Source of the DNA: an uncultured bacterium
GTDB lineage: Bacteria > Bacillota > Clostridia > Lachnospirales > Lachnospiraceae
Assembly: GCA_947574055.1 (NCBI GenBank)
Contig: CANPIC010000004.1
Coordinates: 1-64,000, forward strand
Direction: 5' to 3'
Length of the DNA stretch: 64,000 bases
The position numbers were made by a program, and so were the translations under genes. Under the pieces are notes generated by a model that saw only the letters and a program-made list of their open reading frames with translations, did not search any database and was not told where the DNA came from. Positions 18,491 through 27,462 of the stretch are shown one piece after another. Every line of letters starts with the position of its first letter. Position 1 is the first letter of the stretch.

Positions 18491-18712
18491 TGTGAGTTCC
18501 GCATCTGCCCTTCCAGTACCACTTCCACGGATTCGTCCCCGGTCGCTTCCCCGCCCGTGAACTAATCCTGGCACTGTCTGGTCAGCTGCTGTTTTGTGAG
18601 TTCCGCATCTGCCCTTCCAGTACCACTTCCACGGATTCGTCCCCGGTCGCTTCCCCGCCCGTGAACTAATCCTGGCACTGTCTGGTCAGCTGCTGTTTTG
18701 TGAGTTTTGCAT
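18491..18712 (-). repeat. Tandem repeat array R1: two full 104-bp units plus partial, directly 5' of argH RBS
   Basis: TGTGAGTTCCGCATCTGCCCTTCC... restarts at 18491, 18595 and 18699 (period 104). Confidence 0.95.
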
Positions 18713-18940
18713 CTCAGTTTATCCGGTTAAATCTGAACTTGATAATACCATACTTTTTATCAGCCTGCAATAAACTATCCGCAAAATATCCGTCACATAT
18801 CGTCCCGAAAACTGCACTTTTTATCATACTCATACCTGACAGCGATTCAAGTTTCCTCCCCTCCCTCCAAAAACACCCAAAATCTGTGCCATTTTGCAAA
18901 ACTTCTCATACTATATGATATATCTTTTGGGAGTGATGCT

Positions 18941-19711
18941 ATGAATGATTCAATATTGGAACTGCACAATATATCCTACTCTTATCATAGTCTGACCGGG
19001 GAGATACCCGCTCTTTTGAATATCTCCTTCCATGTAAAGCAGGGAGAATTTCTTGCCATCGTAGGGCCCAGCGGCTGCGGCAAGTCCACACTCCTGTCGA
19101 TCATCGCCAGGCTGCTGACACCAGAGGCAGGCACCATCGCCTTCCAGAGTCCGGACGGCTCCCTGGATTATCCGAAAACAGGCTATATGCTGCAGCATGA
19201 TCATCTGCTGGAATGGCGGACCATTCTGAAAAATGTGACACTGGGCCTGGAAATCGCCCACCGGGATACCCCTGAGAATATCGCCTTTGCGGAAAAACTG
19301 TTAGAAGATTATGATCTCTACAAATTCAAAGAAAAACACCCCGGTGAACTGTCCGGCGGGATGCGGCAGCGTGCCGCGCTGATCCGGACCCTTGTCATGA
19401 ATCCGGAGATCTTGCTGCTTGACGAACCGTTTAGCGCCCTGGATTATCAGACCAGGCTGTCGGTATCGGGAGATATCGGAAATATCATCCGCACGACCGG
19501 CAAGACAGCCATATTGATCACCCATGATCTTTCGGAAGCCATCAGTCTGGCAGACCGTATCATTGTCCTTACCGGGCGACCCGCTACAGTCAGAAAAGAG
19601 CTCCCCGTCCATCTGACCAAAGCAGATCAGTCGCCTCTGGCTGCACGGAGTGCCCCTGAATTTCATCACTATTTTAATTTATTATGGAAGGAGCTTTCTC
19701 ATGAGAAATAA
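18941..19711 (+). CDS. ABC transporter ATP-binding protein (nitrate/sulfonate/taurine-type)
   Basis: VGPSGCGKSTLLSIIARL, LSGGMRQRAALIRTLVMNPEILLLDEPFSALD. Confidence 0.9.
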   Translation: MNDSILELHNISYSYHSLTGEIPALLNISFHVKQGEFLAIVGPSGCGKSTLLSIIARLLTPEAGTIAFQSPDGSLDYPKTGYMLQHDHLLEWRTILKNVTLGLEIAHRDTPENIAFAEKLLEDYDLYKFKEKHPGELSGGMRQRAALIRTLVMNPEILLLDEPFSALDYQTRLSVSGDIGNIIRTTGKTAILITHDLSEAISLADRIIVLTGRPATVRKELPVHLTKADQSPLAARSAPEFHHYFNLLWKELSHEK

Positions 19712-20513
19712 AGAAAACGAAAATGTTCTTTCCGCGCAGGAACTTTTTATCAAAAAACACCGCGTCCATCATCACCGCATTGCCGGCATGCGTTTTCTGC
19801 TACTGTTTCTCTTTCTGGGTATCTGGGAACTGTGTGCGGATACCGGTGTTATTGACAGTTTCTTTTTCAGCAGCCCCGGCAGAGTGCTTTCCTGTTTTCT
19901 GTCCATGGTAGCTGATTACTCCATCTTTCAGCACATCGGCATCACATTGTTTGAAACTCTGGCCAGCTTTTTCCTGGTCATCCTCATCGGCCTGCTGGCC
20001 GCCACGCTGCTGTGGTATTCCAAAGGGCTGTCGGAAATTATGGAACCGTATCTGGTCGTCCTCAACAGTCTGCCAAAATCCGCCCTGGCACCACTCTTTA
20101 TCGTATGGCTGGGCACCGGCATGGGCACCATTATCGTAGCCGGCATCTCTGTGGCCCTCTTTGGCTGTATTATCTCCCTCTATACGGGATTTCACCAGGT
20201 GGACGCGGAAAAAGCCACTCTGATTTACACACTGGGCGGGACCAAAAAAGATGTCTTCTTCAAGGTGGTACTGCCAGATTCCATTCCCACTATCCTCAGT
20301 ACGATGAAGGTGAATATCGGCCTGGCCCTGGTCGGTGTCATCATCGGGGAATTTCTGGCGGCCCGCCGGGGGCTGGGCTATCTGATCATTTACGGCAGTC
20401 AGGTCTTTCAGCTCCATCTGGTCATCACCAGCATCATTATATTATGTATCATCACCATGGGACTGTATCAGATGATCCAGTATGCGGAGCACTGGTATCG
20501 GAAAAAGATGTAA
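19701..20513 (+). CDS. ABC transporter permease
   Basis: SsuC/TauC-like; EFLAARRGLGYLI. Start corrected to 19701. Confidence 0.88.
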   Translation: MRNKENENVLSAQELFIKKHRVHHHRIAGMRFLLLFLFLGIWELCADTGVIDSFFFSSPGRVLSCFLSMVADYSIFQHIGITLFETLASFFLVILIGLLAATLLWYSKGLSEIMEPYLVVLNSLPKSALAPLFIVWLGTGMGTIIVAGISVALFGCIISLYTGFHQVDAEKATLIYTLGGTKKDVFFKVVLPDSIPTILSTMKVNIGLALVGVIIGEFLAARRGLGYLIIYGSQVFQLHLVITSIIILCIITMGLYQMIQYAEHWYRKKM

Positions 20514-20833
20514 GACATGCGACGCGACAGGCAGACTCCGGCAAAGCCGGGAAGGGGAATATGAGTTATGCAGGCTGTTTTGACAAAAGAAACGCCGAAG
20601 CAAAAAACAGCAGCCAGGCTCTTTGTATTTTGTTCGGGCGCATCAAGATTATCCGCCACAACAACGGTTTTTATTTACCGTTTGTGGCCGGATCAATCAT
20701 AGGAGAAGTTCCGGCCTGCGCAGGATGGCCCGCGGTAACAGTCCAGACAAATCTGAACCGTTACCTTCCGGGGACAAAAGCAAACGCCGGATCTGGTTTC
20801 TCCTAACAGTCATCCGCTGCTTTTGCTTCTTTC

Positions 20834-21604
20834 TCATAAGCGAGCTGACTGGCCTGCATCCATCAGGGTATGCAGTTTCTTTACGGCTTCTCTGATACCG
20901 CCCACTTCATCAATCAGCCCTTCTTTCACTGTCTCACCACCCACCAGGATGGTTCCCACATCTTTGGTCAAAATACCGGTGGCCATCATCATTTCTTCCA
21001 TCCGTTCTCTGGTCACACGGCAGTGGCTGCACACAAAGCCGGTGATTCGGTCCTGCATCTGTTTAAAATAATCAAAGGTCTGCGGTGCACCGATCACCAT
21101 GCCATTCATTCTCACCGGATGGATGACCATAGTCCCCGAAGGCACGATATAGGAATAGTCCGTACTGGTGGCAATGGGAACACCAATGGAGTGACTGCCG
21201 CCCAGGACAAGCGATACGGTCGGTTTGCTGAGGGAAGCGATCATCTCTGCGATAGCCAACCCCGCCTCCACATCTCCGCCCATGGTATTTAGCAGTACCA
21301 ACAATCCCTGAATCTCCTGGCTGTCCTCAATGGCCGCCAGTTGGGGAAGGATATGCTCATATTTGGTTGTCTTGGTATTGTTTCCCAGATTGTCATGCCC
21401 TTCCACTTCACCGATGATACTAATCAGGTGGATATTACCGATGGTCGTCTGTCCGGTCTCTTTGATCCGTTCATCCTGATGCTGTTCCTGTTCTCTTTTG
21501 TCTTCTCTGCTGTTTTCTCCTGCATCATTTCGCTCTTTTTCCGCATTTTTTCTGTGACAATCCGTCGGATTGTTTTTCGATTTGTTTTTATTATTTTTTG
21601 CCAT
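20834..21604 (-). CDS. ClpP/TepA-like serine protease
   Basis: GLLVLLNTMGGDVEAGLAIAEMI, GGSHSIGVPIATSTDYSYIVPSGTMVIHPVR. Confidence 0.85.
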   Translation of the reverse strand: MAKNNKNKSKNNPTDCHRKNAEKERNDAGENSREDKREQEQHQDERIKETGQTTIGNIHLISIIGEVEGHDNLGNNTKTTKYEHILPQLAAIEDSQEIQGLLVLLNTMGGDVEAGLAIAEMIASLSKPTVSLVLGGSHSIGVPIATSTDYSYIVPSGTMVIHPVRMNGMVIGAPQTFDYFKQMQDRITGFVCSHCRVTRERMEEMMMATGILTKDVGTILVGGETVKEGLIDEVGGIREAVKKLHTLMDAGQSARL

Positions 21605-21625
21605 ATCTGACTCCTTGATCAAAAA

Positions 21626-21650
21626 AATAGAGAGCACTTATGCCCTCTAT
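21626..21650 (-). terminator. Rho-independent terminator upstream of the ClpP-like gene
   Basis: Minus strand ATAGAGGGCATAAGTGCTCTCTATTTTTTT. Confidence 0.75.
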
Positions 21651-21678
21651 TATCTGCATATTCTGACAGAATCATTCG

Positions 21679-21945
21679 TCAGATATCAAAATCGTCTTCG
21701 CCGTCTTTCAGTTCCACGTCAAATTCCAGCAGTTCAGGTCCCGGTTCAAAGTCAAATCCGATTTCCTTTTTTGCATGCTTTTTGGGAAGCGGCAGGGGAT
21801 TGGGAATATATTGGATCTCCTGCGTCGTCTCCTCTTTCCCTGCTGCCTGTATGCTGCTTTTTTCCGTCTCTTTTTCCAAAGTGCTCTCCTTTTCTCCGAA
21901 AACTGTCCTGCCCGCAATAAGCCAAAAAGCGGAAGATATCTTCAC
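21679..21945 (-). CDS. Small hypothetical protein
   Basis: Intact ORF immediately downstream of the CFI-box gene, 5-bp gap. Confidence 0.45.
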   Translation of the reverse strand: MKISSAFWLIAGRTVFGEKESTLEKETEKSSIQAAGKEETTQEIQYIPNPLPLPKKHAKKEIGFDFEPGPELLEFDVELKDGEDDFDI

Positions 21946-21950
21946 CGGTT

Positions 21951-22865
21951 TTACATATACGCTCTCCGGAGCACCTCCACCATCTCTTCGTATTTTTTCA
22001 GACAGGCTTCGTTTTCTCCTTCTTCGATCAGCCGGATACAGGGACTGATATAGGTCCGGTACAGGTCCTCATAAATTGCCCTGCTCTCTTTTTTCTTATT
22101 GATCCGTTTCACGATAGTAGGTGCCATGTCATAGTACCGTGCTATCAGCGCATCGCCCTGCTCTCTCCCGGACAGATAGCCGTCCCTGTAAGATTTGAGC
22201 ACCTGCAGTTCATAGCAGTCCTGGGGCTTTTGCAGACCCTCGCAGACTGCTGTGGTGATATAGCAGAGCTTTCTGCGAAATCCCTCTTTCAGGGAATCAT
22301 AACCTGCCGCCTGGATGTTGCTGTTCTTAAAGGTGGTACTCCATTTCTGGCATATCTCCTGCGGCAGATCGGAAAATGCGCCGTGATCCAGAGAAAGAAT
22401 GGCCGGGAGTACATAAGTGACCATGTACATATTCATCGTCATCTGCATGGATTCCCTGCCCAGCTTCCCTTTCTGAGCATCCATAACCCCTCTGGCATGC
22501 TCCAGAAAGATTTCCGATATCTCATCCACAGCACGTTCCCTGTCTGTGGCAGCCAGCATCACACTGCGGATGGTTTTGAGGTTTTCCTGATACGTAAGCA
22601 GATATTGTTTGAAGCTGCCTTCATATTCGTTTCTCTGGAAACCCTTGACCGTTTTATCCATATCCGTAAAGAAATCGCCCGCATGCTCCTTAAACTGCGC
22701 CAGATATGTCTCATAAGCCTGTTCATCGGCTGTCCTGCCTTCTTGCGCGGAAAATTCCTGTCCGCAGAACATGCAGATGATCCTCTCCCTGTCTACGGGA
22801 ATCTGCATTACTTCCCTGCACTTCGGACATCTGCCCTCTCTGTATTCCATATCATAGCCCTCCAT
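21951..22865 (-). CDS. Zinc-ribbon protein with CFI-box-CTERM-like domain
   Basis: CPKCREVMQIPVDRERIICMFCGQEF ribbon; CYITTAVCEGLQKPQDCYELQVLKSYRDGYL C-terminal domain. Confidence 0.75.
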   Translation of the reverse strand: MEGYDMEYREGRCPKCREVMQIPVDRERIICMFCGQEFSAQEGRTADEQAYETYLAQFKEHAGDFFTDMDKTVKGFQRNEYEGSFKQYLLTYQENLKTIRSVMLAATDRERAVDEISEIFLEHARGVMDAQKGKLGRESMQMTMNMYMVTYVLPAILSLDHGAFSDLPQEICQKWSTTFKNSNIQAAGYDSLKEGFRRKLCYITTAVCEGLQKPQDCYELQVLKSYRDGYLSGREQGDALIARYYDMAPTIVKRINKKKESRAIYEDLYRTYISPCIRLIEEGENEACLKKYEEMVEVLRRAYM

Positions 22866-22962
22866 ACCATACAGGTTTTCTCCAAAGTATCTCTTTTATT
22901 CCCGCGAACAATCAGCCAGATGTCATGCCTGCACAAACATCCGGCGATTGCCGCTTTGTATT

Positions 22963-23691
22963 CTATTCATCCCAGTTTGTATAGACTGCCTGTACATCGT
23001 CGTCTTCCTCCAGCAGATCAAGGGTGCGCTGCAGATTCTTAACCTCTTCCTCCCCGCTCAGCGCCACATAATTCTGGGGAATCATCGTCACTTCTGCGGA
23101 AGCCATCACAATCCCGGCTTTTTCCAGCGCTTCCCTCACACCGTCAAAAGCATCCGGGTCTGTTATGATCTCAAAGCTGTCCTCTTCTTCCGAAAAATCT
23201 TCCGCCCCCGCATCCAGTGCGGTCATCATCAGTTCATCACCGTCACCGTCAAATTCCTCCCGGTCAATGATGATCTGCCCTTTTTTATCAAACATAAAGG
23301 ATACACAGCCCTGGGTGCCGATGCTCCCCTTTCCTTTGGTAAAAGCGCTCCGTACGTTGGCTGCGGTGCGGTTCTTATTATCGGTCAGTGCATCCACAAT
23401 GATGGCAATGCCGCCCGGTCCATAGCCCTCGTATGTAACATATTCATAGTTTACATTACCTACGTCACCGGCCGCCTTCTTAATGCCTCTTTCAATGGTA
23501 TCGTTAGGCATGTTATTGGCCTTGGCCTTGGCCACTACCGCCGCCAGCCGGAAATTGTTGTTGACATCTGGGCCGCCTTCCTTTACTGCCACTGCCAGCT
23601 CACGGCCGATGATGGTGAAGATTTTGCCCTTCGCCGCGTCGTTTTTTTCTTTTTTGTGCTTGATATTTGCAAATTTCGAATGTCCTGACAT
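22963..23691 (-). CDS. YebC/PmpR family protein
   Basis: [40 protein letters not shown]. Start corrected to 23691. Confidence 0.95.
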   Translation of the reverse strand: MSGHSKFANIKHKKEKNDAAKGKIFTIIGRELAVAVKEGGPDVNNNFRLAAVVAKAKANNMPNDTIERGIKKAAGDVGNVNYEYVTYEGYGPGGIAIIVDALTDNKNRTAANVRSAFTKGKGSIGTQGCVSFMFDKKGQIIIDREEFDGDGDELMMTALDAGAEDFSEEEDSFEIITDPDAFDGVREALEKAGIVMASAEVTMIPQNYVALSGEEEVKNLQRTLDLLEEDDDVQAVYTNWDE

Positions 23692-23703
23692 ATGTCCTCC
23701 TAT

Positions 23704-23917
23704 TATTAGTACCGCATCCGCCTCCCAGGACCCTTTTCTCGTATAGCTCACCATACGCTTTCTGCGTCTGGTAATCTATACAGGTCCTGTCCGGACTCCT
23801 GCTGTCTTATTAGTACCGCATCCGCCTCCCAGGACCCTTTCCTCGTATAGCTCACCATACGCTTTCTGCGTCTGGTAATCTATACAGGTCCTGTCCGGAC
23901 TCCTGCTGTCTTTATTC
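23704..23917 (-). repeat. Tandem repeat array R2: ~1.9 copies of a 114-bp unit directly 5' of yebC RBS
   Basis: TATTAGTACCGCATCCGCCTCCCAGGACCC... restarts at 23704 and 23818 (period 114). Confidence 0.93.
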
Positions 23918-24880
23918 TTGTTCTGTTGTCTGCCCGGGCGGGGATTTTGTTACGAGTACGTTTTCTATAACTCTGTTTTTTACGGACAGCACCTTAAAAT
24001 GCCAGCCGTCCACGTCTGTTTCGAATTGTTCGTCATCATCCGGGATTCTGTCCATTCTGGAAATCAGGAATCCATTGAGTGTCTCAAAATCCTGTTCCTC
24101 AAAGGCAATGCCAAACCGCTCTTCCATCTCCTTCAGTGGTGTCAGTCCCTCGATCACATATTCATTTTCGCTTCTTTCCTCGATATGGCCCTCTTCTTCA
24201 TCATATTCGTCCATAATATTGCCCACGATTTCTTCCAGAATGTCTTCCATCGCTACCAGTCCCGCCGTCTGGCCATATTCGTCGATCACAATCACCATCT
24301 GGATCTTCATGGCGCGCATATTGTGAAATAGGGCATCAATATTCCTTGTCTCAGGGATAAATCTGGCTTCGCGCACCAATCCCTTGATACTTTTGATTTT
24401 TCTCTCTGTGATCGCGGCGCTCTTGCTCGTCTCCCGCGCACGGACTGCATCCTTAAAATGCAGTATGCCGATAATATGGTCGATATCACCGTCATAAACG
24501 GGATACCGGCTCTTATTTTCACCGATGATAAATGTCAGTGCCTCCTGCAATGTCATATTGCCGTCAAGGGCTACGATATTTTTCCGGTGTATCATGATAT
24601 CTTGTGCTTCCTTGTCACCAAATGCAAAGATATTGGTGATCATCTCCGCTTCGCTCGCCTGCAGCACGCCCTGTTCGTGCCCTTCGTTAACCATGGAGAT
24701 GATCTCACTCTCTGTCACATCCCCGTCCATCGCTCTTCCGATTAAGCCTGCAATTCTGGAAAATCCCCGTTTCATGATTCCGGGCTTCCCGGCAGTAGGC
24801 CCGCCGTCGTCCATTTCGTCATCTCCTCTTTTCTGGCTTCGTCCCGGTCTGTCAAAAAGACCGCCCTCCACTTGTATCAT
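23912..24880 (-). CDS. HlyC/CorC-family CBS domain protein
   Basis: CBS pair and CorC C-terminal domain (VIDEYGQTAGLVAMEDILEEIVGNIMDEYD). Confidence 0.88.
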   Translation of the reverse strand: MIQVEGGLFDRPGRSQKRGDDEMDDGGPTAGKPGIMKRGFSRIAGLIGRAMDGDVTESEIISMVNEGHEQGVLQASEAEMITNIFAFGDKEAQDIMIHRKNIVALDGNMTLQEALTFIIGENKSRYPVYDGDIDHIIGILHFKDAVRARETSKSAAITERKIKSIKGLVREARFIPETRNIDALFHNMRAMKIQMVIVIDEYGQTAGLVAMEDILEEIVGNIMDEYDEEEGHIEERSENEYVIEGLTPLKEMEERFGIAFEEQDFETLNGFLISRMDRIPDDDEQFETDVDGWHFKVLSVKNRVIENVLVTKSPPGQTTEQE

Positions 24881-24917
24881 AACAAAAAATTCCTATTCCA
24901 TGAATATAGCATTTTCT

Positions 24918-25832
24918 CTATCTTACGTCAAGGATACCATTCGTCACTGTCATATGTATGTCTTCTCCAAACGTGGTATACACTTCCGCGCCGGCCTCTG
25001 CCAGTGCCTTTTTTGTCTTTTTCCCGGCTTCCTGCGCCGTCACTATGGCAATCTGCGGGCAAAGAAGCAAGATCAGATCTTTGCTTCTGCCATTGTCTCT
25101 GCCGTGATGGGCCACTTTGTATACATCCACCCCGGGGAGCGTCTCTTCCAGTAATTCCCCGATTCGCTTCTTCTTGGCATCTCCGGCAAAGAAAAAGGTT
25201 CTGCCCTCGTATTCGGCCAGCACTGCAAGCGAATAATTATTGGCATCTTCATATGCCGCCTCTTTTGGCGGGTAGAGCGTAAGGTGCAGATCCCCATACC
25301 CAAACTCCTGTCTTGTCTCCGGGATCAGCACAGCCTCTTCCTCCAGCTTGCGGTTCAGTCTGTTCTGTAAAACGGAATCTTTGACGCAGGAGGTCTGAAC
25401 CACCTGTACGACGTCAAAGATATCCAAAAGCAGGCTGGCACCTCCGATATGGTCTTTGTCCGGATGGGTCAGGATCATCAGGTCGATTCTTTCCACATCC
25501 AGCGCCTGCAGTTTCTCTGCCAGTGCTCCCGCATCCTCTTCCAGCCCGGTGTCAATGAGCACATTGGCCCCTCCGCTCTGCAGCAGGATACTGTCCGCAT
25601 CATCCGAACAGGAAAAAAACCACACATCCAGTCCGGCGCCTTCTTTTGCCACCGTTTCCCTGCCCGGCTGCTCTTTTGCCGTAAGGCCTGTGCCCTGCTC
25701 CTGCGTTTGCGCTGCCCCTGGTGCTCCGCCGCCCGTCTCTTGGCAGGCTGTCAGGCCGGTGCACAGACAAAGAAATAACAGGCACACGGCAAAGCGCACC
25801 TGTCGTTTCTTTTTTCCGTTTCTTGCGTGCAT
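24918..25832 (-). CDS. MBL-fold metallohydrolase lipoprotein (ComEC/Rec2-like C-domain)
   Basis: Lipobox TGLTACQE, MILTHPDKDHIGGAS, KVAHHGRDNG. Confidence 0.85.
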   Translation of the reverse strand: MHARNGKKKRQVRFAVCLLFLCLCTGLTACQETGGGAPGAAQTQEQGTGLTAKEQPGRETVAKEGAGLDVWFFSCSDDADSILLQSGGANVLIDTGLEEDAGALAEKLQALDVERIDLMILTHPDKDHIGGASLLLDIFDVVQVVQTSCVKDSVLQNRLNRKLEEEAVLIPETRQEFGYGDLHLTLYPPKEAAYEDANNYSLAVLAEYEGRTFFFAGDAKKKRIGELLEETLPGVDVYKVAHHGRDNGRSKDLILLLCPQIAIVTAQEAGKKTKKALAEAGAEVYTTFGEDIHMTVTNGILDVR

Positions 25833-25843
25833 TTTCTCTCCTT

Positions 25844-26185
25844 TTATGTATCCAGCTCCAGACTGATCAAAAGCCCTCTGTTCACTTTTTCCATAATGTC
25901 CTGATCCAGATGACATACTTTATCCTTTAACCGTTTCTTATCTATGGTGCGGAGCTGCTCCAGTAATACCACTGAATCTCTGACCATCTCATAACGGCCC
26001 GAATCCAGTTCAATATGTGTGGGCAGCTTCGCCTTGTTCATCTTTGAGGTAATGGCTGCGCAGATGACCGTCGGGCTGTGTCTGTTGCCCACATCGTTCT
26101 GAACGATCAGCACAGGCCGGATACCGCCCTGTTCGGAACCGATCACAGGTCTTAAATCCGCATAGTATACATCTCCACGTCTCAT
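25844..26185 (-). CDS. PemK/MazF-family endoribonuclease toxin
   Basis: [48 protein letters not shown]. Confidence 0.95.
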   Translation of the reverse strand: MRRGDVYYADLRPVIGSEQGGIRPVLIVQNDVGNRHSPTVICAAITSKMNKAKLPTHIELDSGRYEMVRDSVVLLEQLRTIDKKRLKDKVCHLDQDIMEKVNRGLLISLELDT

Positions 26186-26223
26186 ATGATATGCTACACT
26201 TCCTTCATCTTAATATAGCAATA

Positions 26224-27441
26224 TTATTGCCCTTTTTCCGGAAGGTATTCAAAATCCTCATAATAATCTTTTGTTGCCGTGATGATGCCGCCCTGCAGGT
26301 AGACACGCGGCACGCGTTTATTGATGTCGCAGACCAGTTCATAATTGAAACGGCCGGACAGTTCCCCCAGCATCTCTGCCGTGATATGCTCTTCCTGGTC
26401 CTTGCCCAGCAACGTCACCCTGTCGCCCTGTACAGCCTGCGGAATCCCTGTCACATCAACCATCATCTGATCCATGCACACCCTGCCCAGGATCTGTGCC
26501 TTCCTCCCATGGATAAGCACATGCCCCCTGCCGGATAACCCCCTGGGATAACCGTCTCCATACCCGACGGGTATGGTCGCCACACGGATTCTCTCTCCGG
26601 CGGTATATTGGCCGCCATAACTGATCTGGGTCCCCGCCTCCACCTCCTTGATATATACAATATGGCTTTTCAGGGAAAGGGCAGGTTCCAGCGTAATAAT
26701 ATCCCGTTCCACTTCCTCTGAAGGCCACAGGCCATACAGCGAAATGCCTGCCCGAACCATGTCCATGCCTGCCTGCGGCAGGCGTATGATACCTGCACTG
26801 TTACAGCAGTGCCGCAAAGCAATGGTCAGGCCCAGTTCCTGCTGCACCCGCTCTGTAAAGGCGAGAAATCTCTCATATTGCTCCACTGCCGCACGCCGAT
26901 CCGTTTCATCCGCCTTCGCAAAATGCGTAAAAATACCTTCGATGCGGATACCCGGCAACGTCATCACTTTGCTGATCAGCGCAAGACCGCTGTCGTCAGG
27001 CCGGATGCCGATGCGGGACATGCCCGTATCGACTTTGATATGCACCAGCGCCTCTTTGCTCATCCGGCGTGCCGCCTCAGACAGTGTCTGTGCCTGATCC
27101 TCCCGAAACAGGGTACTGCGGATTTCCCGGCGGATGATCTCACTGTCACAGTAAGGGAAGGTATAACCCAGTATAAGGATCGGCTTTTTCACACCACTCT
27201 TTCTGAGGATCCGTGCTTCCTCAAAAGTCGCGGTGGCAAATCCATACAGATACGGCAACGGCTCCAGTGTCCGCGCAATCGGGACACTGCCATGTCCGTA
27301 GCCGTCAGCCTTGATCACAGCCATCATTTGTGTCTGCTCTGGAATATTGTCTTTCATGTGATCCATATTGCGACGGATGGCATCCAGATCCACTTCCGCC
27401 CATACCCGTGCATAACGCTCTCGTTTCTCTATTGTATCCAT
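26224..27441 (-). CDS. alr: Alanine racemase
   Basis: AVIKADGYGHGSVPIART PLP-lysine region; GRVCMDQMMVDVT. Confidence 0.95.
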   Translation of the reverse strand: MDTIEKRERYARVWAEVDLDAIRRNMDHMKDNIPEQTQMMAVIKADGYGHGSVPIARTLEPLPYLYGFATATFEEARILRKSGVKKPILILGYTFPYCDSEIIRREIRSTLFREDQAQTLSEAARRMSKEALVHIKVDTGMSRIGIRPDDSGLALISKVMTLPGIRIEGIFTHFAKADETDRRAAVEQYERFLAFTERVQQELGLTIALRHCCNSAGIIRLPQAGMDMVRAGISLYGLWPSEEVERDIITLEPALSLKSHIVYIKEVEAGTQISYGGQYTAGERIRVATIPVGYGDGYPRGLSGRGHVLIHGRKAQILGRVCMDQMMVDVTGIPQAVQGDRVTLLGKDQEEHITAEMLGELSGRFNYELVCDINKRVPRVYLQGGIITATKDYYEDFEYLPEKGQ

Positions 27442-27462
27442 ATCAGTGCTAACCTCCGATCA

